Positions 26,547-36,133 of a stretch of 64,000 bases of DNA are shown here, one piece after another. This DNA comes from Arthrobacter sp. N199823 (GTDB taxonomy: Bacteria > Actinomycetota > Actinomycetes > Actinomycetales > Micrococcaceae): NCBI RefSeq assembly GCF_002929705.1, contig NZ_PJIN01000002.1:1-64000 (forward strand). The letters are read 5' to 3'. The stretch's first letter is position 1; every line of letters starts with the position of its first letter. The position numbers were made by a program, and so were the translations under genes. Under the pieces are notes generated by a model. That model was not told where the DNA came from. It worked only from the letters and a program-made list of their open reading frames with translations, and did not search any database.

Positions 26547-27602
26547 ATGACTCTGAGCCCCAGCCACCCCCTGATGGATGGCCGCACCGCACATTCCCCA
26601 TTGATCACCGCCTACAGGGGCGAAAAGCCCAGCCGCAACCCTGTTTGGTTCATGCGCCAAGCAGGACGCTCACTTCCTGAATACCGCGAACTGCGGGTTG
26701 GCACCACCATGCTGGAATCGTGCCTCAAGCCGGCCATGGCCGCTGAAATCACGCTCCAGCCCGTGCGCCGTCACGGCGTCGATGCCGCAATCTTCTTTTC
26801 CGACATTGTCATTCCGCTGAAGCTCGCTGGCGTGGGCGTGGACATTGTCCCCGGCGTGGGCCCGGTACTGGATAAGCCCATCCGTACCGCTGCTGACATT
26901 GCTGCTTTGCCCGAGCTGACGGACGCATCCCTTGACCCGATCCGTGAGGCCGTTGCGCTGACGGTTGCCGAATTGGGAAGCACTCCGTTGATCGGATTCG
27001 CCGGGGCACCCTTCACGGTGGCTGCCTACATGGTTGAAGGCAAGCCGTCCCGCGACCACCTAGGCCCGCGCACCATGATGCACGCGCAGCCCGAACTGTG
27101 GGCGGAACTGATGAACTGGGCCGCCGACGCCTCTGGAAAGTTCCTGCGCGCCCAGATCGAAGCTGGCGCCAGCGCGGGTCAGCTCTTCGACTCCTGGGCA
27201 GGGTCCCTGGGACTGGCCGATTACACCGCACATGTGGCCCCGGCGTCGTCCCGGGCCTTTGACCACGTTCGCGATCTGGGCGTTCCGCTGGTCCACTTCG
27301 GCACCGGAACCAGCGAACTTCTAGGTGCCATGCACGCGGCCGGCGGCGACGTCATGGGCGTGGATTACCGTCTGCCGTTGGACGAGGCGAACAGGCGTCT
27401 GGGCGGTACCGTGCCGCTGCAGGGCAACATCGATCCGGCGCTGCTCACCGCTCCGTGGGAAGTCTTGGAGAGGCATGTTCGCGAAGTGCTGGCGGCTGGC
27501 GCCAGCGCTCCCTCACATGTGGTGAACTTGGGGCATGGAGTGCCGCCGGAAACAGATCCGGCCGTCCTGACTCGCCTCGTTGAATTGATCCACTCCATCT
27601 AG
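26547..27602 (+). CDS. hemE: Uroporphyrinogen decarboxylase
   Basis: HemE removes four carboxyl groups from uroporphyrinogen III to give coproporphyrinogen III. The 351-residue protein has the signature PVWFMRQAGRSLPEYRELR near residue 35, where Arg and Asp residues bind the substrate, then AAIFFSDIVIPL, GFAGAPFTVAAYMVEG and the C-terminal VNLGHGVPPETDP. It is the first gene of the rightward haem run hemE-hemY-hemQ-hemH-hemC-hemD-hemB-hemL. Confidence 0.95.
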   Translation: MTLSPSHPLMDGRTAHSPLITAYRGEKPSRNPVWFMRQAGRSLPEYRELRVGTTMLESCLKPAMAAEITLQPVRRHGVDAAIFFSDIVIPLKLAGVGVDIVPGVGPVLDKPIRTAADIAALPELTDASLDPIREAVALTVAELGSTPLIGFAGAPFTVAAYMVEGKPSRDHLGPRTMMHAQPELWAELMNWAADASGKFLRAQIEAGASAGQLFDSWAGSLGLADYTAHVAPASSRAFDHVRDLGVPLVHFGTGTSELLGAMHAAGGDVMGVDYRLPLDEANRRLGGTVPLQGNIDPALLTAPWEVLERHVREVLAAGASAPSHVVNLGHGVPPETDPAVLTRLVELIHSI

Positions 27603-27657
27603 CACCCGGGCCATCGGCCCGCACCAGTAAGCCGTTCCAGTCGCAAAAGGGGAGACC

Positions 27658-29190
27658 ATGGAAAACCGCAGACTCGCAGCTAAGGCCCAGAAGCCACAGA
27701 GCCATCCGGCTCCCAACCAGGCAGTGGTTGTGGGTGGCGGAATTTCCGGGCTGGTGGCGGCACTGGACCTGCAGTCAGCCGGTTTTCAGGTCAGCATTTA
27801 CGAGGCCGGCTCCGCGTGGGGTGGCTGCGTTGGCGTTCATGAACTGGCCGGCGTCAAGCTCGATAGCGGTGCGGAATCGTTTGCGACGCGGAACACGGCT
27901 GTGGCGGATCTGGCGGCCGAGCTGGGGCTGGGGTCAAAGATCGTGACCCCGGATCCAGCCGGCGCCTGGGTGTGGCTGCCCGATGGCCCTGTGCCGCTGC
28001 CGCGCACGGGAATCCTTGGCATCCCCTCAGACCTCACAGCCCCCGAGGTCAAGGTTGCCCTGGGTGCCGCGGGAGTGCTGCGGGCCGCCCTAGACGCCAA
28101 AATGCCCGTCAATATTGGCACCACCGAGGCCGTGAGCAGTGTGGCCGATCTGGTGCGGCACAGGATGGGCAAGCGGGTGCTCGAACGCCTCGTGGCACCT
28201 GTTGTTGCTGGCGTGCATTCGGCCGATCCGGAACTGCTGGACGTGGATATGGTGGCTCCGGGCCTGCGTGCCGGCATTCGTGAACACGGATCCCTCGCCG
28301 CTGCCGTCGCCGCCCAGCGTGCCGGCGGAACTAAGCCAGGTTCTGCTGTGGGCGGGCTGGAAGGTGGCATGCACACGCTGATCAGCGCGCTCGTTGCGGC
28401 GCTGCAAAAGGCTGGCGTCGCCATGCATTCCGGGCACCGCATCAAGGCGATTTATCGCGGCGACACCGAGGAGCCGCAGCCGCAAGAAGCCGCGTACGAC
28501 GGCGCTGCACCGTTGCGCTGGACCGTTGACTGGGAGCACGGAACAGATCGCGGCTTCGAGTCCGCCGACCTCTTGGTAGTGGCTACCGATGGTCCAACCG
28601 CTGTCAAGCTCCTCGGTGCGGAAGTCCCCAATCTGAGCGCTTTTGCCCCGGCGCCGGGTCCTGACATTCGGCTCGTCACCCTTGTGGTGGATGTGCCCGA
28701 ACTCGATTCGGCTCCGCGGGGCACGGGCGTCCTGGTTGCGCCCGGCGTGGACGGTGTCACGGCCAAGGCCCTCACGCACGCCACGGCCAAATGGGAGTGG
28801 CTGGCCGATGCCACAGGCCCCGGAACGCACATCCTGCGCCTGTCCTACGGCCGTGCCGGCACAAAACCGGCCGACGCCGTCCGGCTCACCGCCCGCACAC
28901 CCAGCGATGAGGACCTGCTGAACACGGCGCTGCGTGACGCCTCAACGCTCTTGGGGATTCCCGTCACGGAATCCGATCTCCTGGGGTCAGACATTGTCCG
29001 CTGGCAAGGCGCACTGCCGTTTGCCGCCGTCGGACATCAGGGCAAAATTGCCAAGGTTCACGCCCTCGCCAATGACGTCCCGGGGCTGGTGTTGACGGGT
29101 GCTTGGATGAGCGGCAACGGCCTGGCCGCGGTGGTCAGCGGGACTCGCCGTCAGGTTCGCGCCGTGGTGGACGCAGCCGGCCGCGTGTGA
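27658..29190 (+). CDS. hemY: Coproporphyrinogen III oxidase, oxygen-dependent (HemY/CgoX)
   Basis: This 510-residue FAD protein has VVVGGGISGLVAALDL at residues 22-37, WGGCVGVHELAGVKLDSGAE, and a C-terminal TGAWMSGNGLAAVVSG that closes the FAD site. In actinobacteria this family oxidises coproporphyrinogen III to coproporphyrin III, not protoporphyrinogen. The hemQ and hemH genes next to it support that. GGGGAG precedes the ATG. The N-terminal 20 residues are low-complexity and basic. Confidence 0.92.
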   Translation: MENRRLAAKAQKPQSHPAPNQAVVVGGGISGLVAALDLQSAGFQVSIYEAGSAWGGCVGVHELAGVKLDSGAESFATRNTAVADLAAELGLGSKIVTPDPAGAWVWLPDGPVPLPRTGILGIPSDLTAPEVKVALGAAGVLRAALDAKMPVNIGTTEAVSSVADLVRHRMGKRVLERLVAPVVAGVHSADPELLDVDMVAPGLRAGIREHGSLAAAVAAQRAGGTKPGSAVGGLEGGMHTLISALVAALQKAGVAMHSGHRIKAIYRGDTEEPQPQEAAYDGAAPLRWTVDWEHGTDRGFESADLLVVATDGPTAVKLLGAEVPNLSAFAPAPGPDIRLVTLVVDVPELDSAPRGTGVLVAPGVDGVTAKALTHATAKWEWLADATGPGTHILRLSYGRAGTKPADAVRLTARTPSDEDLLNTALRDASTLLGIPVTESDLLGSDIVRWQGALPFAAVGHQGKIAKVHALANDVPGLVLTGAWMSGNGLAAVVSGTRRQVRAVVDAAGRV

Positions 29191-29263
29191 GCTTGGCCAC
29201 TTTCTACGCAATGTAGAGAACTCTGATTTAAGCTTTCGGGCCAATGGGTGCAAACTTGAAACC

Positions 29264-29959
29264 ATGAGCCACACTTCTGCGCAAACTGTCACTAAAAATC
29301 CCGCCGAGACTCCGTTCACCTTGTGGACCGTGTTTAAGCGAACCGGATCCTTCACGGGTGGGGAAGCTGCGGTGAGCGAATTTGTTGCGCTCGTTGCCTC
29401 GCTGGCTGCCGAGAGCATCACCTTGCGCGGAGCCTACGATGTTTCCGCGATGCGCAACGACGCCGACATCATGGTGTGGCTTGTCGGCGCAGATGCGGAA
29501 GGCCTGCAGAAGGCTGTCCGCTCCATCCGTCGCACGGAACTGTTCGCCAACACCGAGATCGCCTGGTCCGCCATGGGCGTGCACCGCGAAGCAGAGTTCA
29601 CCAAGTCCCACGCTCCTGCGTACATGGGCGACCACGCGCCCAAGGGTTGGGTTTGCGTCTACCCGTTCGTTCGCTCCTATGACTGGTACATCCTGCCAAC
29701 TGAAGAACGCTCACGCATGCTGCGCGAACACGGCATGCTGGGTCGGGAGTACCCGCAGGTTCAGGCCAACACCGTCTCCGCGTTCGCCTTGGGCGACTGG
29801 GAATGGCTGCTGGGTCTGGAAGCGGATAACTTGGTCGATCTCGTCGACATGATGCGCAGCCTGCGCTACTCTGATGCCCGCCTGCATGTGCGCGAAGAGG
29901 TCCCCTTCTACACCGGCCGCCGCGTGAGCAGCGCCGAAATTGCCGAGGTACTACGATGA
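29264..29959 (+). CDS. hemQ: Coproheme decarboxylase HemQ (ChdC)
   Basis: This 231-residue chlorite-dismutase-like protein converts iron coproporphyrin III to haem b by two oxidative decarboxylations with peroxide. The catalytic tyrosine lies in VRSYDWYILP and the proximal haem histidine in MLREHGMLGREY. VPFYTGRRVS ends the family domain. Its stop overlaps the hemH ATG by 4 bases, so the last two enzymes of the pathway are coupled. This gene marks the coproporphyrin-dependent branch used by Gram-positive bacteria. Confidence 0.94.
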   Translation: MSHTSAQTVTKNPAETPFTLWTVFKRTGSFTGGEAAVSEFVALVASLAAESITLRGAYDVSAMRNDADIMVWLVGADAEGLQKAVRSIRRTELFANTEIAWSAMGVHREAEFTKSHAPAYMGDHAPKGWVCVYPFVRSYDWYILPTEERSRMLREHGMLGREYPQVQANTVSAFALGDWEWLLGLEADNLVDLVDMMRSLRYSDARLHVREEVPFYTGRRVSSAEIAEVLR

Positions 29960-31119
29960 ACAACCGCAAGGTAGCCCCCGCCGAATACGACGCAATTTTG
30001 CTGGCCTCCTTTGGCGGCCCCGAGGGCCAAGATGACGTCATCCCCTTCCTGCGCAATGTCACCCGTGGCCGCGGCATCCCCGATGAGCGCCTCGAAGAGG
30101 TCAGTCACCACTACCGTAAAAACGGTGGCATCAGCCCCATCAACGCCCAAAACCGTGCGCTGAAGGCGGCGCTGGAAGCTGAGCTGGCTGCCCGCAATAT
30201 TGCCCTGCCCGTACTCTGGGGCAACCGCAATTGGGATCCTTACATCCCTGCCGTTTTGCAGGACGCCTACGACGCCGGTCACCGCAGACTCTTGATGGTC
30301 ACCACGAGCGCCTACTCCTCATACTCCGGCTGCCGCCAGTACCGTGAAGACATTGGCATGGCCCTGACGGAGACTGGACTGGATGGCAAGCTGGCCGTGG
30401 ACAAGGTGCGCCAATACTTTGACCACCCCGGTTTTGTTGAGCCCTTCATTGAAGGAACCGCAGCGTCCTTGACGAAGGTGCGCGCCGAGTTGGCCGCAGC
30501 CGGCACTCCGGAGGCGCCGGTGCACGTCATGTTTGCCACGCACTCGATTCCCACCAGGGATGCGGAAGCCTCGGGTAACTCCGAGCTGGAACTACGCGAA
30601 TTCGCCGAGAACTCTGCCTACGTGGCGCAGCACCTCGCGGCAGCTGAAGCCATCATGGCTGCGGTTGACCCCTCTCAGGAATGGTCACTGGTTTACCAGT
30701 CCCGTTCGGGTGCTCCGCATGTGCCGTGGTTGGAACCGGACATCAACGATGCTCTTGCCGAAAAGGCCGCGGCTGGCACCAAGGGCGTTGTTGTTGTCCC
30801 CTTGGGCTTTGTCAGCGACCACATGGAGGTCCGCTGGGATCTCGATACCGAAGCCGCAGAAACGTGCGCCGAGTTGGGCCTGACCTTTGACCGCTCACCC
30901 ACCCCTGGCACGCACCAGAAGTTTGTCAGTGGCCTCGTGGACTTGATCTGTGAACGCACCATTGAGAACCACATTGAAGAACGCCCGGCCATGACAAAGT
31001 TGGGGCCGTGGTTCGACGTCTGCAACCCGGGCTGCTGCGCCAACTTCCGTGGCGCGAAGCCTGCTATCTCAGAAGTGGGCAGCACCATAGGTCTGGTATC
31101 CGCGCCGGCTGGCTCCTGA
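29956..31119 (+). CDS. hemH: Coproporphyrin III ferrochelatase (HemH/CpfC)
   Basis: This 387-residue protein inserts ferrous iron into coproporphyrin III. The metal-site histidine is in VMFATHSIPTRD, and a conserved glutamate-containing region follows at LGFVSDHMEVRWDLDTEA. A cysteine in SYSGCRQY and the C-terminal cluster CNPGCC fit the [2Fe-2S] cluster of actinobacterial ferrochelatases. It overlaps hemQ by 4 bases at an ATGA. Confidence 0.94.
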   Translation: MNNRKVAPAEYDAILLASFGGPEGQDDVIPFLRNVTRGRGIPDERLEEVSHHYRKNGGISPINAQNRALKAALEAELAARNIALPVLWGNRNWDPYIPAVLQDAYDAGHRRLLMVTTSAYSSYSGCRQYREDIGMALTETGLDGKLAVDKVRQYFDHPGFVEPFIEGTAASLTKVRAELAAAGTPEAPVHVMFATHSIPTRDAEASGNSELELREFAENSAYVAQHLAAAEAIMAAVDPSQEWSLVYQSRSGAPHVPWLEPDINDALAEKAAAGTKGVVVVPLGFVSDHMEVRWDLDTEAAETCAELGLTFDRSPTPGTHQKFVSGLVDLICERTIENHIEERPAMTKLGPWFDVCNPGCCANFRGAKPAISEVGSTIGLVSAPAGS

Positions 31120-31136
31120 TCGCCGTGGCTGAAACA

Positions 31137-32120
31137 ATGGCAAGTGTGAAAATTGGAACCCGCGGAAGCAAATTGGCCCTGAGCCAGACTCAACAGATCA
31201 CCGATCAGCTCAGTGCAATCGGCGGCTTTGTTGCCGAGATCATCCCTGTTAAGACCGACGGCGACGTCCTCACCGGTCCGCTGTCTCAAATGGGCGGCAC
31301 GGGCGTCTTCGCCGCTGCCCTGCGAGACACCCTCCTTAACGGTGGCGTTGATGTGGCTGTGCACTCGCTCAAGGATCTGCCCACGGCAGCAGTGCCCGGG
31401 CTGACACTCGGGGCCATTCCTGTGCGTGCCGATGCCAGAGACGCCTTGTGCTCTCGTGACGGACTCAAGCTTGCCGAGCTGCCTGTTGGCGCAACCATTG
31501 GCACGGGTTCCCCTCGCCGAGCAGCTCAGCTTCTGGCAGCCCGTCCGGATCTAGTCATCGTGGACATCCGCGGCAACGTGGATACCCGCCTGGCTCGGGT
31601 CCCCGGCTTGCCCGGCAACCCCGACGTCGAATGGGTAGATGGCAAGGTGGGTGACCTGGACGCTGTGGTGCTTGCAGCTTCAGGTCTGGGGCGGATCGGC
31701 CGGCTCGACACCGTCACCGAATTCCTCGAATCCGATGTCATGCTGCCGGCTCCGGGGCAAGGCGCGCTTGCGCTGGAATGCCGCTCCGCCGACGTCGATC
31801 TGACAGGGGTCTTGGGACAGTCACTCAACGCGGTGGATGATCACGACACGCGCCTGGCCGTCACTGCCGAACGCGCTCTTCTGGCCCGCCTCGAAGCTGG
31901 CTGCAGCGCACCCGTCGGTGCCCTCGCGCACCGCAAGGGCTCCATGCTCTACCTGGAAACTGTTGTCAGTTCCCTCGACGGCACCCGCTCCATGCGCCTG
32001 AAGAAAGCCACCGACGGTCTCACCACCGTCGGGGCCACCATCCTTGGCATTGAACTGGCCGAGGAACTGCTCGCCGGCGGCGCTGGCGACTTAGCGGATT
32101 TGGCCGGCTCCGCGAAATGA
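31137..32120 (+). CDS. hemC: Hydroxymethylbilane synthase
   Basis: HemC links four porphobilinogens into hydroxymethylbilane. The 327-residue protein begins VKIGTRGSKLALSQTQQ and carries HSLKDLPTA, GSPRRAAQL and the dipyrromethane cofactor cysteine in LEAGCSAPVGA. I chose the ATG at 31137. A GTG at 31125 would add four residues, and neither has a strong ribosome site. Its TGA overlaps the hemD ATG by 4 bases. Confidence 0.93.
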   Translation: MASVKIGTRGSKLALSQTQQITDQLSAIGGFVAEIIPVKTDGDVLTGPLSQMGGTGVFAAALRDTLLNGGVDVAVHSLKDLPTAAVPGLTLGAIPVRADARDALCSRDGLKLAELPVGATIGTGSPRRAAQLLAARPDLVIVDIRGNVDTRLARVPGLPGNPDVEWVDGKVGDLDAVVLAASGLGRIGRLDTVTEFLESDVMLPAPGQGALALECRSADVDLTGVLGQSLNAVDDHDTRLAVTAERALLARLEAGCSAPVGALAHRKGSMLYLETVVSSLDGTRSMRLKKATDGLTTVGATILGIELAEELLAGGAGDLADLAGSAK

Positions 32121-33112
32121 CGCAAAGTGGCGGGGCCCCGCTGACCGGCCTGCGCGTGGCCGTGACCCGCAGTGCTGACCGCGCCGGTGCCATGGCTGAT
32201 GCGCTGGCCGCAGCTGGCGCTGAGCCGGTTTTGGTTCCCGTCATCGACTTTGAGGTGGGCGAGCAAAAGGTACTCGGCGAATCTCTCCAGCGGCTGGCCG
32301 CGGGGGAGTACCGCTGGCTTGTCATCAGCTCCATCACCACGGTGCGGGCGCTGAAGCAATGGTGCGAGGCGGCTGGAACGTCACTGAACACTTTGATTCC
32401 GGCGGCAACCTCCGTCGCAACCATCGGACCTACCTCGGTCGCCGTTTTGGCGGCAGAGGGCATTCATGCGGAGCTGGCACCTGTTGATCTGCAATCGGCC
32501 GCCGGCCTCGTTGCGCTGTGGCCGGATTTTGATTCGTCCGACGGCGGATCCCCTCGAGTCCTACTGCCGCAATCCAACCTCGCCGAACCCACCCTGGTGG
32601 AAGGCATTGCTGCTCGGGGCTGGCAGCCCGAGATCGTCACGGCCTACCGGACCGTCGACTACCCGGCTCAGCCCGAGTTGCGCCTGACGGCGACGTTGGA
32701 GCCAAAGACTCCGGAGCGGGGATGGCGTGATTTTCTACCCTCGCCTCGCAAGCTCGGCGGGGAACCCTCGAAAATCTCTTACGAGGTCGCCCAGCGACCG
32801 AAGAAATCTTACTGCCCGCGAGGAGCCTTTGGCTCCAACGCCTACCCGTTGCTCACTCCGGCAGAAGCGGCACAGCATATTGCCGCAGGGGCGATTAACG
32901 CCGTCGTACTTGCCTCGGGAAGTGCTGCGCGCAGAGTGGCAGCCACCATGGCGCCACTGCCGGAGAGCTGCTTGGTCATCGCGATCGGCCAGCCCACCCG
33001 GGCCGAGGCCCAGCGCTTGGGCATGGTGGTTGCCGCGACCGCAGAGCACCCCACGCCTGAGGGCATCGTGGCCGCACTGGCCCTGGCCCACACTAATTTT
33101 CTAACCCAGTAA
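32117..33112 (+). CDS. hemD: Uroporphyrinogen-III synthase with an extra in-frame segment
   Basis: HemD closes and inverts ring D to give uroporphyrinogen III. The 331-residue protein has the two-lobed fold: GLRVAVTRSADRAGAMADAL, WLVISSITTVRALK, VTAYRTVDY, then ASGSAARRVAATMAPL and CLVIAIGQPTRAEA. Between RLTATLEPK and LLTPAEAAQ lie about 45 residues unlike the family, rich in Arg, Lys and Pro with one cysteine. They are encoded around a DNA repeat shared with hemA. The frame stays open, so the protein is probably made with a surface loop in the second lobe. Confidence 0.85.
   Translation: MTQSGGAPLTGLRVAVTRSADRAGAMADALAAAGAEPVLVPVIDFEVGEQKVLGESLQRLAAGEYRWLVISSITTVRALKQWCEAAGTSLNTLIPAATSVATIGPTSVAVLAAEGIHAELAPVDLQSAAGLVALWPDFDSSDGGSPRVLLPQSNLAEPTLVEGIAARGWQPEIVTAYRTVDYPAQPELRLTATLEPKTPERGWRDFLPSPRKLGGEPSKISYEVAQRPKKSYCPRGAFGSNAYPLLTPAEAAQHIAAGAINAVVLASGSAARRVAATMAPLPESCLVIAIGQPTRAEAQRLGMVVAATAEHPTPEGIVAALALAHTNFLTQ
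32745..32770. repeat. Repeat core in hemD shared with hemA
   Basis: Twenty-six bases beginning CTCGCAAGCTCGG match the core in hemA (25767-25792, opposite strand) at 23 positions. CCTCG at 32744-32748 and CGAGG at 32782-32786 could close a stem around it. The two copies are read in different frames, so they encode unlike peptides (PRKLGGEPS here, LASSPRDPR in HemA). Confidence 0.6.
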
Positions 33113-33126
33113 GTTACGGAGTCATC

Positions 33127-34107
33127 ATGAGTTTCCCCCAGCAACGCCCCCGCCGCATGCGCACCACCCCCGCTATGCGACGTCTGGTCAGCGAGTACTC
33201 GGTGGCGCCGGCGGACCTTATTCTGCCGGTGTTCATTCGTGAGGATCTGAGCGAGCCCAAGCCCATCACCTCGATGCCTGGCGTGGTGCAACACACCACC
33301 GCCTCACTCATCGAGGCTGCGCGCGAGGCCGTGAAGCTGGGGCTGGGCGGCATCATGCTGTTCGGTATTCCGGCACAGCGCGATGCCACCGGGACCGCTG
33401 GCGTGGATCCTTTTGGCGTACTGAATAAGGCCATTCGGGATGTGCGTGCCGCCGTGGGTGATGACCTCGTAATCATGAGTGATCTGTGCCTGGATGAGTT
33501 CACCGATCACGGCCACTGTGGAGTGCTAGATTCCGCCGGACAGGTGGACAACGATGCCACCTTGGAGATTTACGCCAAGATGGCTGTTGCACAGGCCGCG
33601 GCTGGCGCGCACGTGGTGGCGCCGTCGGGCATGATGGATGGCCAGGTGGCCGTCATTCGCGAGGCTCTGGATGCCGCGGCTTTCACCAACGTGTCAGTGC
33701 TGGCCTACGCCGCCAAGTACGCCTCAGCGTTCTACGGCCCGTTCCGCGAAGCCGTTGATTCCCAGCTGGACGGTGACCGCCGCACCTATCAAATGGATCC
33801 CGGTAACCGCACCGAAGCCCTCTACGAAGTTGAGCTGGATCTGGCCGAGGGCGCCGACATCATCATGGTCAAGCCGGCCATGAGTTACCTGGACATCCTG
33901 GCTGACGTGGCAGCGATGAGTCCCGTCCCCGTAGCGGCCTACCAAATCTCCGGCGAGTACGCCATGATCGAAGCAGCCGCAGCGAACGGCTGGATCAACC
34001 GCCGGGGCGCCATCGAGGAATCGGTGCTGAGCATCAAACGAGCCGGTGCCACCATGATCCTCACTTACTGGGCGGCCGAACTGGCCGGCTGGCTGCGCGA
34101 AAACTAA
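33127..34107 (+). CDS. hemB: Porphobilinogen synthase (delta-aminolevulinate dehydratase)
   Basis: HemB condenses two aminolevulinates into porphobilinogen. The 326-residue TIM-barrel protein has the two active-site lysines in [10 protein letters not shown] and [10 protein letters not shown]. The metal loop reads [15 protein letters not shown]: it keeps the first and last cysteines of the zinc type but has Asp in place of the middle cysteine. It is 14 bases downstream of hemD. Confidence 0.94.
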   Translation: MSFPQQRPRRMRTTPAMRRLVSEYSVAPADLILPVFIREDLSEPKPITSMPGVVQHTTASLIEAAREAVKLGLGGIMLFGIPAQRDATGTAGVDPFGVLNKAIRDVRAAVGDDLVIMSDLCLDEFTDHGHCGVLDSAGQVDNDATLEIYAKMAVAQAAAGAHVVAPSGMMDGQVAVIREALDAAAFTNVSVLAYAAKYASAFYGPFREAVDSQLDGDRRTYQMDPGNRTEALYEVELDLAEGADIIMVKPAMSYLDILADVAAMSPVPVAAYQISGEYAMIEAAAANGWINRRGAIEESVLSIKRAGATMILTYWAAELAGWLREN

Positions 34108-34147
34108 CGCTTCTCCTCCTTTCCAGACCCTTAGCCAAGGATTTTTC

Positions 34148-35467
34148 ATGACCTCCTCGCAGGAACTTTTTGACCGCGCCAAGACCCTCATGCCCGGTGG
34201 GGTGAACTCGCCTGTGCGTGCTTTTGGCTCCGTGGGTGGTACGCCACGCTTCATGGTCAATGCCAAGGGCGCCTACCTCACCGACGCCGACGGCCGCGAC
34301 TACGTGGATCTGGTGTGCTCCTGGGGTCCGGCACTGTTGGGCCACTCGCACCCGGATGTGCTGGCAGCCGTTCATGCCGCCGTGGACCACGGACTGAGCT
34401 TCGGCGCCTCCACCCCGGCTGAAAGCGAACTGGCCGCCTTGGTTCAGGGGCGAGTCGCCGGCGTGGAACGTCTGCGCATGGTCTCCACCGGCACCGAGGC
34501 GACCATGACGGCTGTGCGCCTGGCACGCGGCTTCACCGGTCGGGACCTGATCATCAAGTTTGCCGGCTGCTACCACGGGCACCTGGACTCGCTTTTGGCA
34601 GCGGCAGGTTCGGGGCTGGCCACTTTGGCGTTGCCCGGTTCAGCTGGTGTCACGGCTGCAACAGCTGCCGAAACGCTGGTGCTGCCGTACAACGATCTGG
34701 CCGCCGTTGAGGCAGCTTTTGCCACGCACGGTGACCGGATTGCTGCCGTCATCACGGAGGCTGCACCGGCCAACATGGGTGTTGTGACACCGAGGGAGGG
34801 CTTCAACGCGGGCCTTTCGCGCATCACCACCGCCCATGGCGCGCTGTTGATCTTGGATGAGGTCCTTACCGGATTCCGCACCGGACCTGCCGGCTACTGG
34901 GGCTTGACCGGCGGCGCGGCTGACTCCGCCGAGCGCTGGACCCCGGATCTGTTCACCTTCGGCAAGGTCATCGGTGGCGGTTTGCCCACTGCCGCACTGG
35001 GTGGCCGCGCCGACGTCATGGACTATCTGGCTCCGCTGGGCCCGGTTTACCAGGCAGGCACGTTGTCCGGAAACCCTGTTGCCATGGCCGCCGGCGTGGC
35101 CACGCTGACAGCTGCCACCTCTTCCGTCTACGCCACGGTGGATGCCCGCTCTCTGGAACTCTCAGCAGCCTTGTCTTCAGCGTTGTCCGCCGAGGGCGTT
35201 GACCACTCGATCCAGCGTGCTGGCAGCCTGTTCTCCGTAGCGTTTGGCACCTCGGCCTCCGGCGTGCACAACTACGACGACGCCCAGGCTCAGGATGTGT
35301 TCCGCTACGCGCCGTTCTTCCACTCCATGCTGGACTCGGGTGTGTACCTGCCGCCGAGCGTCTTCGAAGCCTGGTTCCTGTCCGCCGCACACGACGACGC
35401 TGCCATGAACCGCATCTTCGCGGCACTGCCAGCCGCAGCGAAGGCTGCAGCAGCCGCAACGGCGTAG
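34148..35467 (+). CDS. hemL: Glutamate-1-semialdehyde 2,1-aminomutase
   Basis: HemL converts glutamate semialdehyde, the HemA product, into aminolevulinate. The 439-residue PLP enzyme has [16 protein letters not shown] at the start, [31 protein letters not shown] and the PLP lysine in [15 protein letters not shown]. It is the last gene of the haem run. A stem-loop element starts 15 bases after its stop. Confidence 0.95.
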   Translation: MTSSQELFDRAKTLMPGGVNSPVRAFGSVGGTPRFMVNAKGAYLTDADGRDYVDLVCSWGPALLGHSHPDVLAAVHAAVDHGLSFGASTPAESELAALVQGRVAGVERLRMVSTGTEATMTAVRLARGFTGRDLIIKFAGCYHGHLDSLLAAAGSGLATLALPGSAGVTAATAAETLVLPYNDLAAVEAAFATHGDRIAAVITEAAPANMGVVTPREGFNAGLSRITTAHGALLILDEVLTGFRTGPAGYWGLTGGAADSAERWTPDLFTFGKVIGGGLPTAALGGRADVMDYLAPLGPVYQAGTLSGNPVAMAAGVATLTAATSSVYATVDARSLELSAALSSALSAEGVDHSIQRAGSLFSVAFGTSASGVHNYDDAQAQDVFRYAPFFHSMLDSGVYLPPSVFEAWFLSAAHDDAAMNRIFAALPAAAKAAAAATA

Positions 35468-35482
35468 CTTTTACGCACAATT

Positions 35483-35540
35483 GTCGCCGTTCCCGCATTT
35501 GCCGCCAATAGACCCTGTGGCAATATGCGGGAGCGGCGGC
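35483..35540. repeat. Stem-loop element, copy 1 (after hemL)
   Basis: An imperfect hairpin has its right arm ending GCAATATGCGGGAGCGGCGG and a left arm from 35483 that pairs with one indel and a few mismatches. It closely matches the hairpin at 36134-36191. It lies just after hemL and may serve as its terminator. Confidence 0.6.
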
Positions 35541-35576
35541 ATTTCTCATTTCTGTGGTGGCGTCTAGACTGACCGG

Positions 35577-36125
35577 ATGAACACCAATGCGCAGGTTTCA
35601 GCCGTCCACCTCGACACCTCTCATCGCTTCAGCAAGGAATCGGTGGGTCAGATTGACCTCGAGGCGGGGCTTGGCGTGACCGGAGATGCCCACCGCGGCG
35701 TCACTGTCCAGCACCTCTCGCGCGTCCGGGCAGATCCCACCGCCCCGAATCTGCGCCAGGTTCACTTGATACAGCAAGAACTCTTCGAGTGGTTGAAACC
35801 CAGAGGGTTCAGCGTTGCTCCCGGCGAACTCGGGGAGAATATCACCACCCGAGGCATCGATTTGTTGAAACTGCCGCGTGGCACCCTGCTGCACCTTGGC
35901 GACCACGCAGTGGTGCAGCTGACAGGCCTGCGCAATCCCTGCTCTCAAATCGAGAATTTCAGCCCTGGCTTGCTCAAAGAACTCGTTGGCCACGACGACG
36001 GCGGCACTGTGGTTCGCCGGGCCGGCGTCATGGGAGTGGTCCTCACCGGCGGCCCCATCCACCCAGGTGAGCCGATCGTCGTCGTACTTCCGGAGGGACC
36101 GCACGAGGCGTTGGAGCGCGTTTAG
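35577..36125 (+). CDS. MOSC-domain protein
   Basis: This 182-residue stand-alone MOSC domain reads LGVTGDAHRGVTVQHLSRV, RQVHLIQQELFEWL, ELGENITTRGIDLLKLPRG and the conserved cysteine in LTGLRNPCSQIENF. MOSC proteins bind molybdenum cofactor or transfer sulfur, and small ones take part in Moco-dependent reduction or resistance. It stands alone, bracketed by two similar stem-loops. No molybdenum gene is adjacent. Confidence 0.85.
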   Translation: MNTNAQVSAVHLDTSHRFSKESVGQIDLEAGLGVTGDAHRGVTVQHLSRVRADPTAPNLRQVHLIQQELFEWLKPRGFSVAPGELGENITTRGIDLLKLPRGTLLHLGDHAVVQLTGLRNPCSQIENFSPGLLKELVGHDDGGTVVRRAGVMGVVLTGGPIHPGEPIVVVLPEGPHEALERV

Positions 36126-36133
36126 CCTTAAAC

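Noticed and set aside
27658-29190. Calling this gene a protoporphyrinogen oxidase
   Set aside because: The adjacent hemQ and actinobacterial hemH indicate the coproporphyrin branch, so coproporphyrinogen oxidase is the better name.
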